This document shows positions 25,503 to 33,335 of a DNA stretch of 64,000 nt, piece after piece (positions within the stretch are counted from its first letter, which is position 1; each line of letters begins with the position of its first letter). The stretch covers positions 2,170,001 through 2,234,000 of the forward strand of contig OZ244893.1 of the NCBI GenBank assembly GCA_965221485.1. The letters are read 5' to 3'. This DNA is from JAJEBT01 sp965221485 (lineage in GTDB: Bacteria; Pseudomonadota; Alphaproteobacteria; MPNO01; UBA830). The notes under the pieces were generated by a model, which was given only the letters and a program-made list of their open reading frames with translations, did no database searches and was not told the origin of the DNA. The translations under genes and the position numbers were made by a program.

Positions 25503-27122
25503 ATGGCGCCCGGCCAGGCCCAGGTTTTTGACGGGTATGATTATGTGATTGTGGGGGCCGGAACTGCAGGCTGCGTTCTCGCCAACCGCCTGAGCGCCGA
25601 TCCCGATTGCCGGGTCCTGCTTCTCGAGGCCGGGGGCCGCGACAACTGGTTCTGGATCCGCATTCCCATTGGCTATCTCTACACCATGGGTCATCCCCGC
25701 ACCGACTGGTGTCTTTCCACCGAGCCCGAGCCCGGCCTCAACGGGCGCGCCCTCTCCTACCCCCGCGGCCGGACACTGGGCGGCTGTTCCGCCATCAACG
25801 GCATGATCTACATGCGCGGCCAGGCCCGCGATTACGACCAATGGCGCCAGATGGGCAACCGCGGCTGGGGCTGGGACGATGTGCTCCCGGTGTTCCGCCG
25901 CTCCGAGGACCATGTGCATGGCGGCGACCGGTTTCACGGCACCGGCGGCGAGTGGCGGGTCGAGGAGCAGCGCCTGTCCTGGGAGATCCTGGACGCGTTC
26001 CGTGAAGCCTGTCTGCAGACCGGCATTCCGGCCACCGACGATTTCAACCGCGGCGACAACGAGGGGGTGGGGTATTTTCAGGTCAACCAGAGGCGCGGCG
26101 TGCGCTGGAGTGCGGCCGACGCCTTTCTGCACCCGGTTTCGGGCCGCGCCAATCTCACCGTCCTGACCGGGGCCCGGGCGCGCCGGCTGACAGTCCGGGA
26201 GCGGCGCGTGACCGGTGTGTCCTTCACACTCTCCGGCGCCGAGGCAGAAGCCACGGCGCGGCGCGAGGTGGTGCTGGCTTCGGGAGCGATCGGCTCACCG
26301 CACCTGCTGCAGCTGTCCGGCATCGGGCCGGGTGAGGTGCTGCACCGCCACGGCATCGCGGTGCAGCGCGACCTGCCGGGCGTGGGTGAGAACCTCCAGG
26401 ATCACCTGCAGATCCGCGCCGTCTACAAGGTCACCGGCGTCCGCACCCTCAACCAGCGCGCCGCCACCCTGACCGGCAAGGCCGGGATGGCGCTCCAGTA
26501 TCTGCTGTTCCGGCGCGGCCCCATGACCATGGCGCCGAGCCAGCTCGGGGTGTTCACACGCTCCGACGACAGCCGCGAGACGCCCGATCTGCAATATCAT
26601 GTCCAGCCGCTGTCGCTGGACCGGTTCGGCGAACCGCTGCATCCCTTCCCCGCCATCACCGCCTCGGTCTGCAATCTCCGTCCCGACAGCCGCGGGCATG
26701 TCCGGCTCACAAGTCCGGATCCGGATCAGCCGCCGGCGATCCGGCCCAACTATCTGAGCGCCGAAAGCGACCGCAGGATTGCCGCCAATGCGCTGCGGCT
26801 GACGCGGCGCATCATCCAGGCGCCGGCGATGCAACGCTACCGGCCCGAGGAGTTCCTGCCTGGTGCCCATGTCGCGAGCGACGAGGATCTGGCGGTGGCC
26901 GCGGGCGACATCGCGACCACGATTTTTCATCCCGTAGGAACCTGCAAGATGGGACCCGATGACCGTGCAGTGGTGGATGACCGGCTTCGGGTGCACGGCC
27001 TTCAGGGTTTGCGGATCGCCGATGCCTCGATCATGCCGACCATCACCTCGGGCAATACGAATTCACCGACCCTCATGATCGCCGAGCGCGCCGCCGAATT
27101 CATGATTGAAGATCGGTCATAA
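25503..27122 (+). CDS. GMC family FAD-dependent oxidoreductase (choline dehydrogenase-like)
   Basis: The 539-residue protein has the FAD-binding 'YVIVGAGTAGCVLANRLS' at the N-terminus, the GMC signature 'GRTLGGCSAINGMIYMRG', and the catalytic His and Asn in 'FHPVGTCKMG' and 'SGNTNSPT' near the C-terminus. It oxidises an alcohol, with FAD as acceptor. Choline dehydrogenase, alcohol dehydrogenases and polyethylene-glycol dehydrogenase are all of this type, so the substrate is not fixed. Base use looks clearly richer in G and C than the flanking genes, with long runs of GCC/CGC codons. It begins 23 bp after the bicupin and may be cotranscribed. Confidence 0.94.
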   Translation: MAPGQAQVFDGYDYVIVGAGTAGCVLANRLSADPDCRVLLLEAGGRDNWFWIRIPIGYLYTMGHPRTDWCLSTEPEPGLNGRALSYPRGRTLGGCSAINGMIYMRGQARDYDQWRQMGNRGWGWDDVLPVFRRSEDHVHGGDRFHGTGGEWRVEEQRLSWEILDAFREACLQTGIPATDDFNRGDNEGVGYFQVNQRRGVRWSAADAFLHPVSGRANLTVLTGARARRLTVRERRVTGVSFTLSGAEAEATARREVVLASGAIGSPHLLQLSGIGPGEVLHRHGIAVQRDLPGVGENLQDHLQIRAVYKVTGVRTLNQRAATLTGKAGMALQYLLFRRGPMTMAPSQLGVFTRSDDSRETPDLQYHVQPLSLDRFGEPLHPFPAITASVCNLRPDSRGHVRLTSPDPDQPPAIRPNYLSAESDRRIAANALRLTRRIIQAPAMQRYRPEEFLPGAHVASDEDLAVAAGDIATTIFHPVGTCKMGPDDRAVVDDRLRVHGLQGLRIADASIMPTITSGNTNSPTLMIAERAAEFMIEDRS

Positions 27123-27735
27123 CCCGAACCGGCCATCAAGACTATCCTGGCGGACAGGCAAAAGGCCTCTGATCTCATGCGGATCAGATTGATGCTGACG
27201 ACGATGTCAGATCAATGGTAACGGCCTTGCGTGAAACTGGTCCGACCGGCATGCTGGTCACCGTCTCGAGTGTCATTGTCTGCCGTATTAAGGTATCCAG
27301 GGGTGCGGGGATGCCAGATGCAGATCTTGCACAACAAGCCTGGATCCGGATCAGCCCCTGAATTCAACATCACTTGCCATTGAGGAAGGCTCACTCGGAT
27401 TCCGCATTTCACAGCGGGACCCGCACACGGACGCCAAACGCTCACTCGGCAAGGTCGCACGCCCCCGTTGGCAGAACGGCATAACGAGCATCCTTTTTGG
27501 GTCGTTGGAAAGGACCCTTGTCAGCCGGGGTCGTAATCGTTTGTGGTGCGGCGCAAGCTGATCACTACATGCCTGCGAGTCCGGCACCACCCGAAACGAG
27601 TGCCCCCCTGATCACCCGCCCGTCAAAAGCATCCAACCGATCCAGACACCAACGTCACCGCAGCCCGATCGATGGTCCGGAGTTCAGTTACGGGGGATCC
27701 TGCCCGAAATTTGCAACTTGAAACCTGAATCGGTC
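27123..27735. other. Convergent intergenic region, no gene seen
   Basis: This gap of about 610 bp lies between the GMC gene (plus) and the alpha-E gene (minus). It holds the paired inverted repeats at 27169-27216 and otherwise nothing I can recognise. Short open frames in it are not protein-like. Confidence 0.45.
27169..27216. repeat. Two adjacent inverted repeats after the GMC gene
   Basis: CTGATC (27169-27174) pairs with GATCAG (27182-27187). Immediately after it, an 11-bp hairpin (27188-27199 with 27206-27216, one bulged base) reads ATTGATGCTGAC...GTCAGATCAAT. There is no T tract, so intrinsic termination is doubtful. It may stabilise the transcript end or be an operator. Confidence 0.55.
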
Positions 27736-28704
27736 TCAATTCGGGGCGACAGTTTCCAGGTCGTAATCGACATAAGTGGACATCACAAGATCGTGAAGCC
27801 GCAAGCAGTCTTCACGAGCCTGGGTCAGGAGATCTTCACGGTTGTCTTTCCCCGGCCATTCCTCGTCGATCCGCTGGGCGAGCCGCGCGGCAAACTGCCG
27901 AAGATCGCCATCAATGCGGCTTCCCGATGCTGCGGAAATCTCCACCAATCCGGCGGCCGAGGACTCAATGGAGTACTTCAGGGACCGGGCCAACCGTGCA
28001 TCCGTAACGAGAAAATCGATGACGGCGTCCGGCCGGATCTCGACGCCATGGGTCGCAACATAGGCTTCCCGGGCCTGATACATCTGCAACAACACGGCCC
28101 AGTCCTCATCCTGCACCTCACCGTATCTCCGCTCGAGCATGAACTGGGCGAGCAGCGACGCAATCATCAATTGAGACCGTTCGATGAACTGGCCCAGTCG
28201 CATGAAGTGCCAACCCTCATCGCGATACATCGTCGCCTCGGCTACGCCGATGAACGTGTCGATTTCGCGTGCAGTCTCGCTATAGAAGGTCTCGGGAGAA
28301 ACTTTCCATATGTCCGAGACCGACAAATCGCGTATGCGCAGATAGGCAAGGTTCAGGCAGGTCCACATCTCCGAACTTATGCAATGACGCATCTGGCGCG
28401 CATTTTCGCGGCCAAGAGAGAGGGAACTCCAGATGGAAGCCGGGTTCGCTCTCTCGAACGTAAGGTGGTCCGCCAGCGTGTAGGAGTCGGCAAGGACATA
28501 ATCATCACCGTCCCCGAACTCCAGCCCACCAACCGGAGGTTCGCACCCGATGGTTACATAAATCCGGCTCCAGCCGAAGTTGATCTCCCGAATCGGCCTG
28601 TCAACCAGCGCTTCGACCTGAAGACGCATCTGACGGGACAACTGCTCCGCCCGTTCAAGATAACGTCCCATCCAGTAGAGACCCTGTGCGCTTCGCGAAA
28701 GCAT
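27736..28704 (-). CDS. Alpha-E domain-containing protein (DUF403)
   Basis: This 322-residue, mostly helical protein begins 'MLSRSAQGLYWMGRYLERAEQLSR', the typical alpha-E family start. The family is encoded with circularly permuted ATP-grasp proteins, as here, where its ATG overlaps the ATP-grasp stop (ATGA). Such pairs, often with transglutaminase-like and proteasome-like proteins, are proposed to make or process peptide bonds or peptide tags, but the reaction is not established. No transglutaminase or protease gene of that system is adjacent in this window. Confidence 0.92.
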   Translation of the reverse strand: MLSRSAQGLYWMGRYLERAEQLSRQMRLQVEALVDRPIREINFGWSRIYVTIGCEPPVGGLEFGDGDDYVLADSYTLADHLTFERANPASIWSSLSLGRENARQMRHCISSEMWTCLNLAYLRIRDLSVSDIWKVSPETFYSETAREIDTFIGVAEATMYRDEGWHFMRLGQFIERSQLMIASLLAQFMLERRYGEVQDEDWAVLLQMYQAREAYVATHGVEIRPDAVIDFLVTDARLARSLKYSIESSAAGLVEISAASGSRIDGDLRQFAARLAQRIDEEWPGKDNREDLLTQAREDCLRLHDLVMSTYVDYDLETVAPN

Positions 28705-30137
28705 CAGTCCTCCAGAACCCAGCAATCCTTGCCACCACCACCCTGGCTGGAATTCACCACCAGGCTGCCGCGTCGCAACGCGACCCGACAGAATGCTCCG
28801 GGTGCGATCCGGGTTTCCCGCCCATGCAAGACAAACGGACGCAGATCAAGATGTCTTGGTTCGGGCTGGCCATCGATCAGGCAGGGCCCGCGCGACAACG
28901 CCAGGACCGGCTGGGAGATGAAATCAGCGGGATCGGCGCGAATCTGTGCCGCATAGTCATCACGTTCCTCGGGTGTGGCATGTGGACCGATCAGCATGCC
29001 GTAACCCCCGGACTCACCAACACGCTTGACGACCAGGGTCTCCAGATTGTCGAGTGTGTATTCGAGGTCTTCAGGGCGACGGCACAGTCTCGTATCAACA
29101 TTGGCAAGAATCGGCTCTTCCGCCAGATAGTAACGAATCATGTCAGGCACATAGGCGTAGACGCTCTTGTCGTCGGCAACCCCGGTTCCGGGAGCATTGG
29201 CCAGGACGACGTTTCCCAGTGCATGAGCTCTCATCAATCCGGGAACGCCCAGGACGGATTCGGGTCGGAACACATCCGGATCGAGAAAATCGTCATCCAC
29301 TCGTCGGTAGATCACATCGACCCGCCGCAATCCCTGAACCGTACGCATGTAAACAACATCGTTCCTGACGATCAGATCCCGGCCTTCCACAAGATCCGCC
29401 CCGATTTCGCGAGCCACAAACATGTGTTCATAAAAGGCAGAATTGTAGATGCCAGGCGTCAGAAGCACGATGCAGGGAGATTCGAGGCTGTCCGGCACCA
29501 ATTCATGCAGCGTCTCACGCAGCAGTTGGCCATAATGTTCCACCTCGCGCACGCGGCAGTTTCGGTAAAGCCTGCGAAAGTTCGCCTTCACAACTTTCCG
29601 GTTGGCAATCATGTAGGAAACGCCGGATGGCACCCTCAGGTTGTCCTCCAGCACTCGAAACCCGTCCGGTGTCCTTACGATATCCGTGCCGCATATCGAA
29701 ACCCATGTACCGTGCGGTACGGAGACCCCGCGCATGGCCGACCGGTATTGGGGACATTCATGCACGACGTCGGCGGGAATAACGCCATCCGCGATAATGC
29801 GGCCCTCACCATAGACATCCCCGATGAAGGAATTGAGGGCAGCGAGGCGCTGGGTCAGCCCTTCTTCCAGATGCCGCCACTCGGCTGCCGACAACACACG
29901 GGGCAGGCAATCGACCGGAATGATCTTCTCATCCACCTCGTCGTCGCCATAAACGGTAAACACGATTCCCTCATTCGAAAAGGACCGCGTCACCCGTTCC
30001 TGGGTCGCTGCAATATCCTGTTCGGGAATCGTCTCGAGTGCGGCAAGAACGCGCTGGTAGGGGGCACGTACGGAACCGTCGCGCGAGAACATCTCGTCCG
30101 GGAATATGTCATTCAACTCGTAGGCACTGAATTCCAA
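28704..30137 (-). CDS. Circularly permuted ATP-grasp type 2 family protein (DUF404/DUF407)
   Basis: The 477-residue protein shows the family segments 'GIVFTVYGDDEVDEKIIPVDCLPR', 'YRSAMRGVSVPHGTWVSICG', 'VLEDNLRVPSGVSYMIANR' and 'LVVKRVGESGGYGMLIGP'. It is predicted to be an ATP-dependent carboxylate-amine ligase. The start is a TTG at 30137, because a GAGGG ribosome-binding site is six bases upstream and the conserved N-terminus (EFSAYELNDIFPDEMF) starts immediately. It is coupled to the alpha-E gene. A tRNA-Leu gene ends 27 bases upstream of this start. Confidence 0.92.
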   Translation of the reverse strand: MEFSAYELNDIFPDEMFSRDGSVRAPYQRVLAALETIPEQDIAATQERVTRSFSNEGIVFTVYGDDEVDEKIIPVDCLPRVLSAAEWRHLEEGLTQRLAALNSFIGDVYGEGRIIADGVIPADVVHECPQYRSAMRGVSVPHGTWVSICGTDIVRTPDGFRVLEDNLRVPSGVSYMIANRKVVKANFRRLYRNCRVREVEHYGQLLRETLHELVPDSLESPCIVLLTPGIYNSAFYEHMFVAREIGADLVEGRDLIVRNDVVYMRTVQGLRRVDVIYRRVDDDFLDPDVFRPESVLGVPGLMRAHALGNVVLANAPGTGVADDKSVYAYVPDMIRYYLAEEPILANVDTRLCRRPEDLEYTLDNLETLVVKRVGESGGYGMLIGPHATPEERDDYAAQIRADPADFISQPVLALSRGPCLIDGQPEPRHLDLRPFVLHGRETRIAPGAFCRVALRRGSLVVNSSQGGGGKDCWVLED

Positions 30138-30163
30138 GGCTCACCCTCACATGCCGCTGGAGT

Positions 30164-30249
30164 TGGTACGGGCGGGGAGACTCGAACTCCCACTTCCAAA
30201 GGAAACCAGATTTTGAGTCTGGCGCGTCTACCGATTCCGCCACGCCCGC
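30164..30249 (-). tRNA. tRNA-Leu (anticodon CAA), CCA encoded
   Basis: The minus strand reads GCGGGCG as 5' acceptor arm and CGCCCGT-A-CCA at the 3' end, with a G-U pair at position 1-72. The anticodon arm is CCAGA-CTCAAAA-TCTGG, so the anticodon is CAA (reads UUG). A long variable arm, as in all tRNA-Leu, lies between it and the T arm (GGGAG-TTCGAGT-CTCCC). The total of 86 bases includes CCA. Confidence 0.97.
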
Positions 30250-30264
30250 ATTTTGATGTCCGGT

Positions 30265-30292
30265 GCCTTCCCTACTCCAGTTGAAGGAAGGC
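30265..30292. repeat. Inverted repeat between the flavin monooxygenase gene and tRNA-Leu
   Basis: GCCTTCC (30265-30271) pairs with GGAAGGC (30286-30292) across a 14-base loop. It lies just past the stop of the minus-strand flavin monooxygenase gene. There is no T run, so it may be a weak terminator or a processing element before the tRNA. Confidence 0.4.
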
Positions 30293-30301
30293 GTCCAGTC
30301 C

Positions 30302-31501
30302 CTAGAGAATGTCCGTTCCCGGATCCAGGCCCAGCAGCGATCGCCCGTAGATCTCTGTGTTCGTCCCGAATTGAAGGGTTGCATGCTGGCATATGGCGTA
30401 GACATCGCGCCACGCGCGCTGCAACGGATTGCTTTCGGCCAGGGCGGATCCCCCGCTGACGAGGAACAATGCCTCCACAGCTTCACGGCACAACCTGACG
30501 GAATAGGCACAATCCATGCGAATCCGCGCCCGGTCCTTCATCGTCATCAGCCCGTCGCGGCCAGCTGCCTGTTCGAGATCCTCGGCAGCCCGGTGAAGCA
30601 GCTCCCGCGCCGTATCAATCCTCGCCCGGGCGTCCGCCACACGTTGATGAAGCAGCGGGCTGTCGAGTTGCCGCGCGCCGCGCAAATGCCGGTTGACCCG
30701 GCCCGGAACAGACTCGAGAAAATCCCTGAACGCACCTTCCGCCAGGCCGACGGCCGGCCCGCACAGGGCCAGGGAAAGCGGCGGCGCAAGAGGGGCGCGA
30801 TATAGCGAACCGTCATGGATCCGGCCCCCCGGTGTTTCCCCCAGGCGAGCGCGCCGGAACGATATGTGACGATGCTCGGGTACGCTGATTTTACGCCCCG
30901 TCAGGCTGCAGCTCCCGGTTCCGCGCAGACCCGAAACCTGCCAGTCGTCCTTGATCGCAATGTCCGTAATGGGAACCGCGAAACAGGATTCGTCCTGCTC
31001 TTGCCCGTTCTCATCGACAACGCGGGCTCCGAGAATCACCCAGTCAGAATGCTCGCAACCGGAACCGAAGGGCCAGAAACCCTCGAGCACATATCGACCA
31101 TTACTGAAACGCGCGGTGCCCGCAGGGCTGAGCACTGCTGCCACGAGCGCATCCGGATTGCTCTCGTAGATGTCATCCTGGGCTTCACGCGACAACATGC
31201 CCACGAGCCAGGAATGGATGTGCAGGACACCGACACACCAGGCAGTCGACGCACATCCCTTCCCGATTTCTTCAACCACATCAAGATGGGTGTGAAAGTC
31301 CATTTCCCAGCCGCCGCAGCGCTCCGGCTGCAGGACACGAAACAAACCGGCTGCCTTGAGGTCAGCTACTGTTTGCCGGGACATGCTACGTTCGGCCTCG
31401 ACAGTCTCCGCTCGTTCCCGAAGCTTCGGTATCATGTTCCGGGCGGAGCAAATCAGGGTTTCCCGATCAGGAGTCCCGGTATCAACGACTTTCATGTCCA
31501 T
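30302..31501 (-). CDS. Acyl-CoA dehydrogenase-fold flavin monooxygenase (HsaA / p-hydroxyphenylacetate hydroxylase C2-like)
   Basis: The 399-residue protein has the fold of acyl-CoA dehydrogenases but the sequence style of two-component flavin monooxygenases. Examples are 'AAGLFRVLQPERCGGWEMDFHTHLDVV', 'GCASTAWCVGVLHIHSWLVG', 'PFGSGCEHSDWVILGA' and 'VSGLRGTGSCSL'. Such enzymes hydroxylate phenols using reduced flavin supplied by a separate reductase. No reductase gene is next to it. The start at 31501 has no clear ribosome-binding site, and a second ATG at 31495 is possible. It is upstream of tRNA-Leu on the same strand. Confidence 0.88.
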   Translation of the reverse strand: MDMKVVDTGTPDRETLICSARNMIPKLRERAETVEAERSMSRQTVADLKAAGLFRVLQPERCGGWEMDFHTHLDVVEEIGKGCASTAWCVGVLHIHSWLVGMLSREAQDDIYESNPDALVAAVLSPAGTARFSNGRYVLEGFWPFGSGCEHSDWVILGARVVDENGQEQDESCFAVPITDIAIKDDWQVSGLRGTGSCSLTGRKISVPEHRHISFRRARLGETPGGRIHDGSLYRAPLAPPLSLALCGPAVGLAEGAFRDFLESVPGRVNRHLRGARQLDSPLLHQRVADARARIDTARELLHRAAEDLEQAAGRDGLMTMKDRARIRMDCAYSVRLCREAVEALFLVSGGSALAESNPLQRAWRDVYAICQHATLQFGTNTEIYGRSLLGLDPGTDIL

Positions 31502-31605
31502 GGAAACAGTCTAGTCAAAAGGCCAGTCATGCGAAACAGGATCCTGAAGTCCCGAATCAGCCGGTCGATCCAGTCATGCGGCGATGACAACGGGGAGTGA
31601 GGTTC

Positions 31606-32187
31606 GTGCTGCGCCGCGCCTATGAACGAACCCTGGAGCTGTCGAGGCATCCGGCTGCCATCCCGTTCCTCGCGCTGGTAGCGTTTCTGGAGAGTTCCGT
31701 TTTTCCGATTCCACCTGATGTGATGTTGATTCCCATGGTGTTGGCGGCGCGCAGGCGCGCATGGCATCTGGCCGCGATCTGTACCGTGGCTTCGGTGCTT
31801 GGCGGTCTCGCCGGTTACGCGATCGGCGCAGGACTTTATCAAAGTGTGGGACGTTTCCTTCTCGAACTCTATGGATACGGCGATGTCTTTTCGGAATTTG
31901 TCGACCGCTACAACAGGAACGGTGCCTGGATCGTCCTGATCGCCGGATTAACTCCCTTCCCCTACAAGGTGATCACCATTGCCAGCGGAGTAACACAACT
32001 TGATCTGGGCATTTTCCTGGCGGCGTCCGCAGCAGCGCGAGGATTACGCTTCTTCCTTGTTGCCGGGCTGCTTTACTACATCGGGCCACCCATCAGGGCT
32101 TTCGTGGAGAAACGGCTTGGTCTTGTCTTCGCCCTGTTCTTCATCATATTGATTGGCGGGTTCGCATTTGCAGGTCTCCTGACATGA
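31606..32187 (+). CDS. VTT/SNARE-associated membrane protein (YqaA family)
   Basis: The 193-residue membrane protein matches the YqaA branch of DedA-like proteins: 'LRRAYERTLELSRHPAAIPFLALVAFLESSVFPIPPDVMLIP', then 'GLTPFPYKVITIASG' and 'SAAARGLRFFLVAGLLY'. Such proteins may act as lipid carrier flippases or half-transporters. The GTG at 31606 is preferred over the GTG at 31597, because GGGGAG lies eight bases before it and the family usually starts MLRR. Its stop overlaps the dsbB start, forming a three-gene operon with dsbB and coq7. Confidence 0.9.
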   Translation: MLRRAYERTLELSRHPAAIPFLALVAFLESSVFPIPPDVMLIPMVLAARRRAWHLAAICTVASVLGGLAGYAIGAGLYQSVGRFLLELYGYGDVFSEFVDRYNRNGAWIVLIAGLTPFPYKVITIASGVTQLDLGIFLAASAAARGLRFFLVAGLLYYIGPPIRAFVEKRLGLVFALFFIILIGGFAFAGLLT

Positions 32188-32699
32188 TCCTTCCCCGGAA
32201 CCTGTTTGATATCCATGAGGTGGCACTATGGAGTATGGTTGCCTCCACCGGTGCACTCGCGATTGCGCTGGGCTCGCAGTATTTCGGCGGCCTCCAGCCC
32301 TGCGAGCTGTGCATATGGCAAAGAATTCCTTACGGAGTGGTCATCGTATCCGGGCTTGCAGCCCTTCTCTGGTTCACGTCGCCCCGGGAACGCAGGCTCC
32401 TTGCATGGCTGGCCGCCCTGTGCTTTGCCGCAGGAGCCGTGATCGCGGTCTATCACACCCTGCTTGAGTATGGGCTTGCTCCCGGCGGGCTGGTTGCCTG
32501 TGCCGGATCAGGCAGTCTCAACCAGGCCACGACGATCGAGGAGTTGCGCGAACTTCTGGAAGCCGCCCCTGTGGTGCGCTGTGACCAGCCGTCCTGGACA
32601 TTTTCCGGGATCTCGATGGCCGGCTGGAACGCACTTGCCTCCGTCGGTCTGACGCTGTACTGCGTGACCTCGATTCTCAAGCGGAAAACCGTCCAATGA
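32184..32699 (+). CDS. dsbB: Disulfide bond formation protein DsbB
   Basis: The 171-residue protein has four predicted membrane helices. The first periplasmic loop holds the CxxC pair (QPCELCIWQR). The second loop has a further cysteine pair ('VACAG' and 'VVRCDQPSWTF', the latter followed by the typical 'GISMAGWNAL'). DsbB reoxidises DsbA and passes electrons to ubiquinone in the inner membrane. The start overlaps the stop of the VTT gene and its stop overlaps the coq7 start. The grouping with a ubiquinone-synthesis gene fits its quinone dependence. Confidence 0.93.
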   Translation: MILPRNLFDIHEVALWSMVASTGALAIALGSQYFGGLQPCELCIWQRIPYGVVIVSGLAALLWFTSPRERRLLAWLAALCFAAGAVIAVYHTLLEYGLAPGGLVACAGSGSLNQATTIEELRELLEAAPVVRCDQPSWTFSGISMAGWNALASVGLTLYCVTSILKRKTVQ

Positions 32700-33259
32700 C
32701 GACGACCAGAAAACATACGCGGCATGGAATACTGCCCGGTGATCTTCCGGCAGAAAAAATGATCGAGAGGTCGATCCGTGTTGACCACGCCGGAGAGTAC
32801 GGTGCAGTCAGGATATATGAGGGACAGTTGGCCGTTCTCGGCCGTTCGCAGTCTGCGGAAGCAATTCGCCATATGGCGGACCAGGAACGCAAACATCTCG
32901 CCCGCTTCGAGGAACTGGTGGGAGAGCGCAGGGTCCGACCGACAGCACTGCTCCCGCTGTGGCATGGAACCGGGTTCATGCTGGGCGCGGCAACAGGTCT
33001 GATGGGCGAGAAAGCGGCCATGGCCTGCACGGTTGCCATTGAAGAGGTGATCGACGACCACTACGCGCAACAGGCCGAAAGACTTGGCGACGACGAGTCC
33101 GAGCTTCGCGAGACCATAGAACAGTTTCGGAATGAAGAACTCGAACATCGTGACAGTGCGCTGGCCCACGGCGCCGAAGAGGCCGCAGGCTATGACACGC
33201 TGACCCGGGTCGTTCGTGCCGGTTCACGTATGGCTATCTGGCTGAGCGAACGGATCTAG
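32696..33259 (+). CDS. coq7: Coq7 family demethoxyubiquinone hydroxylase
   Basis: The 187-residue di-iron protein has the family's metal-binding pattern: an early Glu in 'IRVDHAGEYGAVRIYEGQ', ExxH in 'DQERKHL', a Glu in 'VAIEEVIDDHY', and ExxH in 'NEELEHRD'. It hydroxylates the ubiquinone ring at C6 in late ubiquinone synthesis. It is of the short, single-domain form found in alphaproteobacteria. Its start overlaps the dsbB stop (ATGA), so it is the last gene of the operon. Confidence 0.95.
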   Translation: MTTTRKHTRHGILPGDLPAEKMIERSIRVDHAGEYGAVRIYEGQLAVLGRSQSAEAIRHMADQERKHLARFEELVGERRVRPTALLPLWHGTGFMLGAATGLMGEKAAMACTVAIEEVIDDHYAQQAERLGDDESELRETIEQFRNEELEHRDSALAHGAEEAAGYDTLTRVVRAGSRMAIWLSERI

Positions 33260-33335
33260 CGGCGGCCACCTGGCCTCGGCCGGCACCGCGGTCTCTTCAT
33301 CTCTTCCGGCCCTTGTGAGCCGCGAACACCGGGAG

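Noticed and set aside
27718..30284. Two long plus-strand frames (412 and 532 codons) opposite the alpha-E and ATP-grasp genes
   Set aside because: Both are antisense to conserved proteins and show no domain; the overlap with the tRNA gene also argues against the second.
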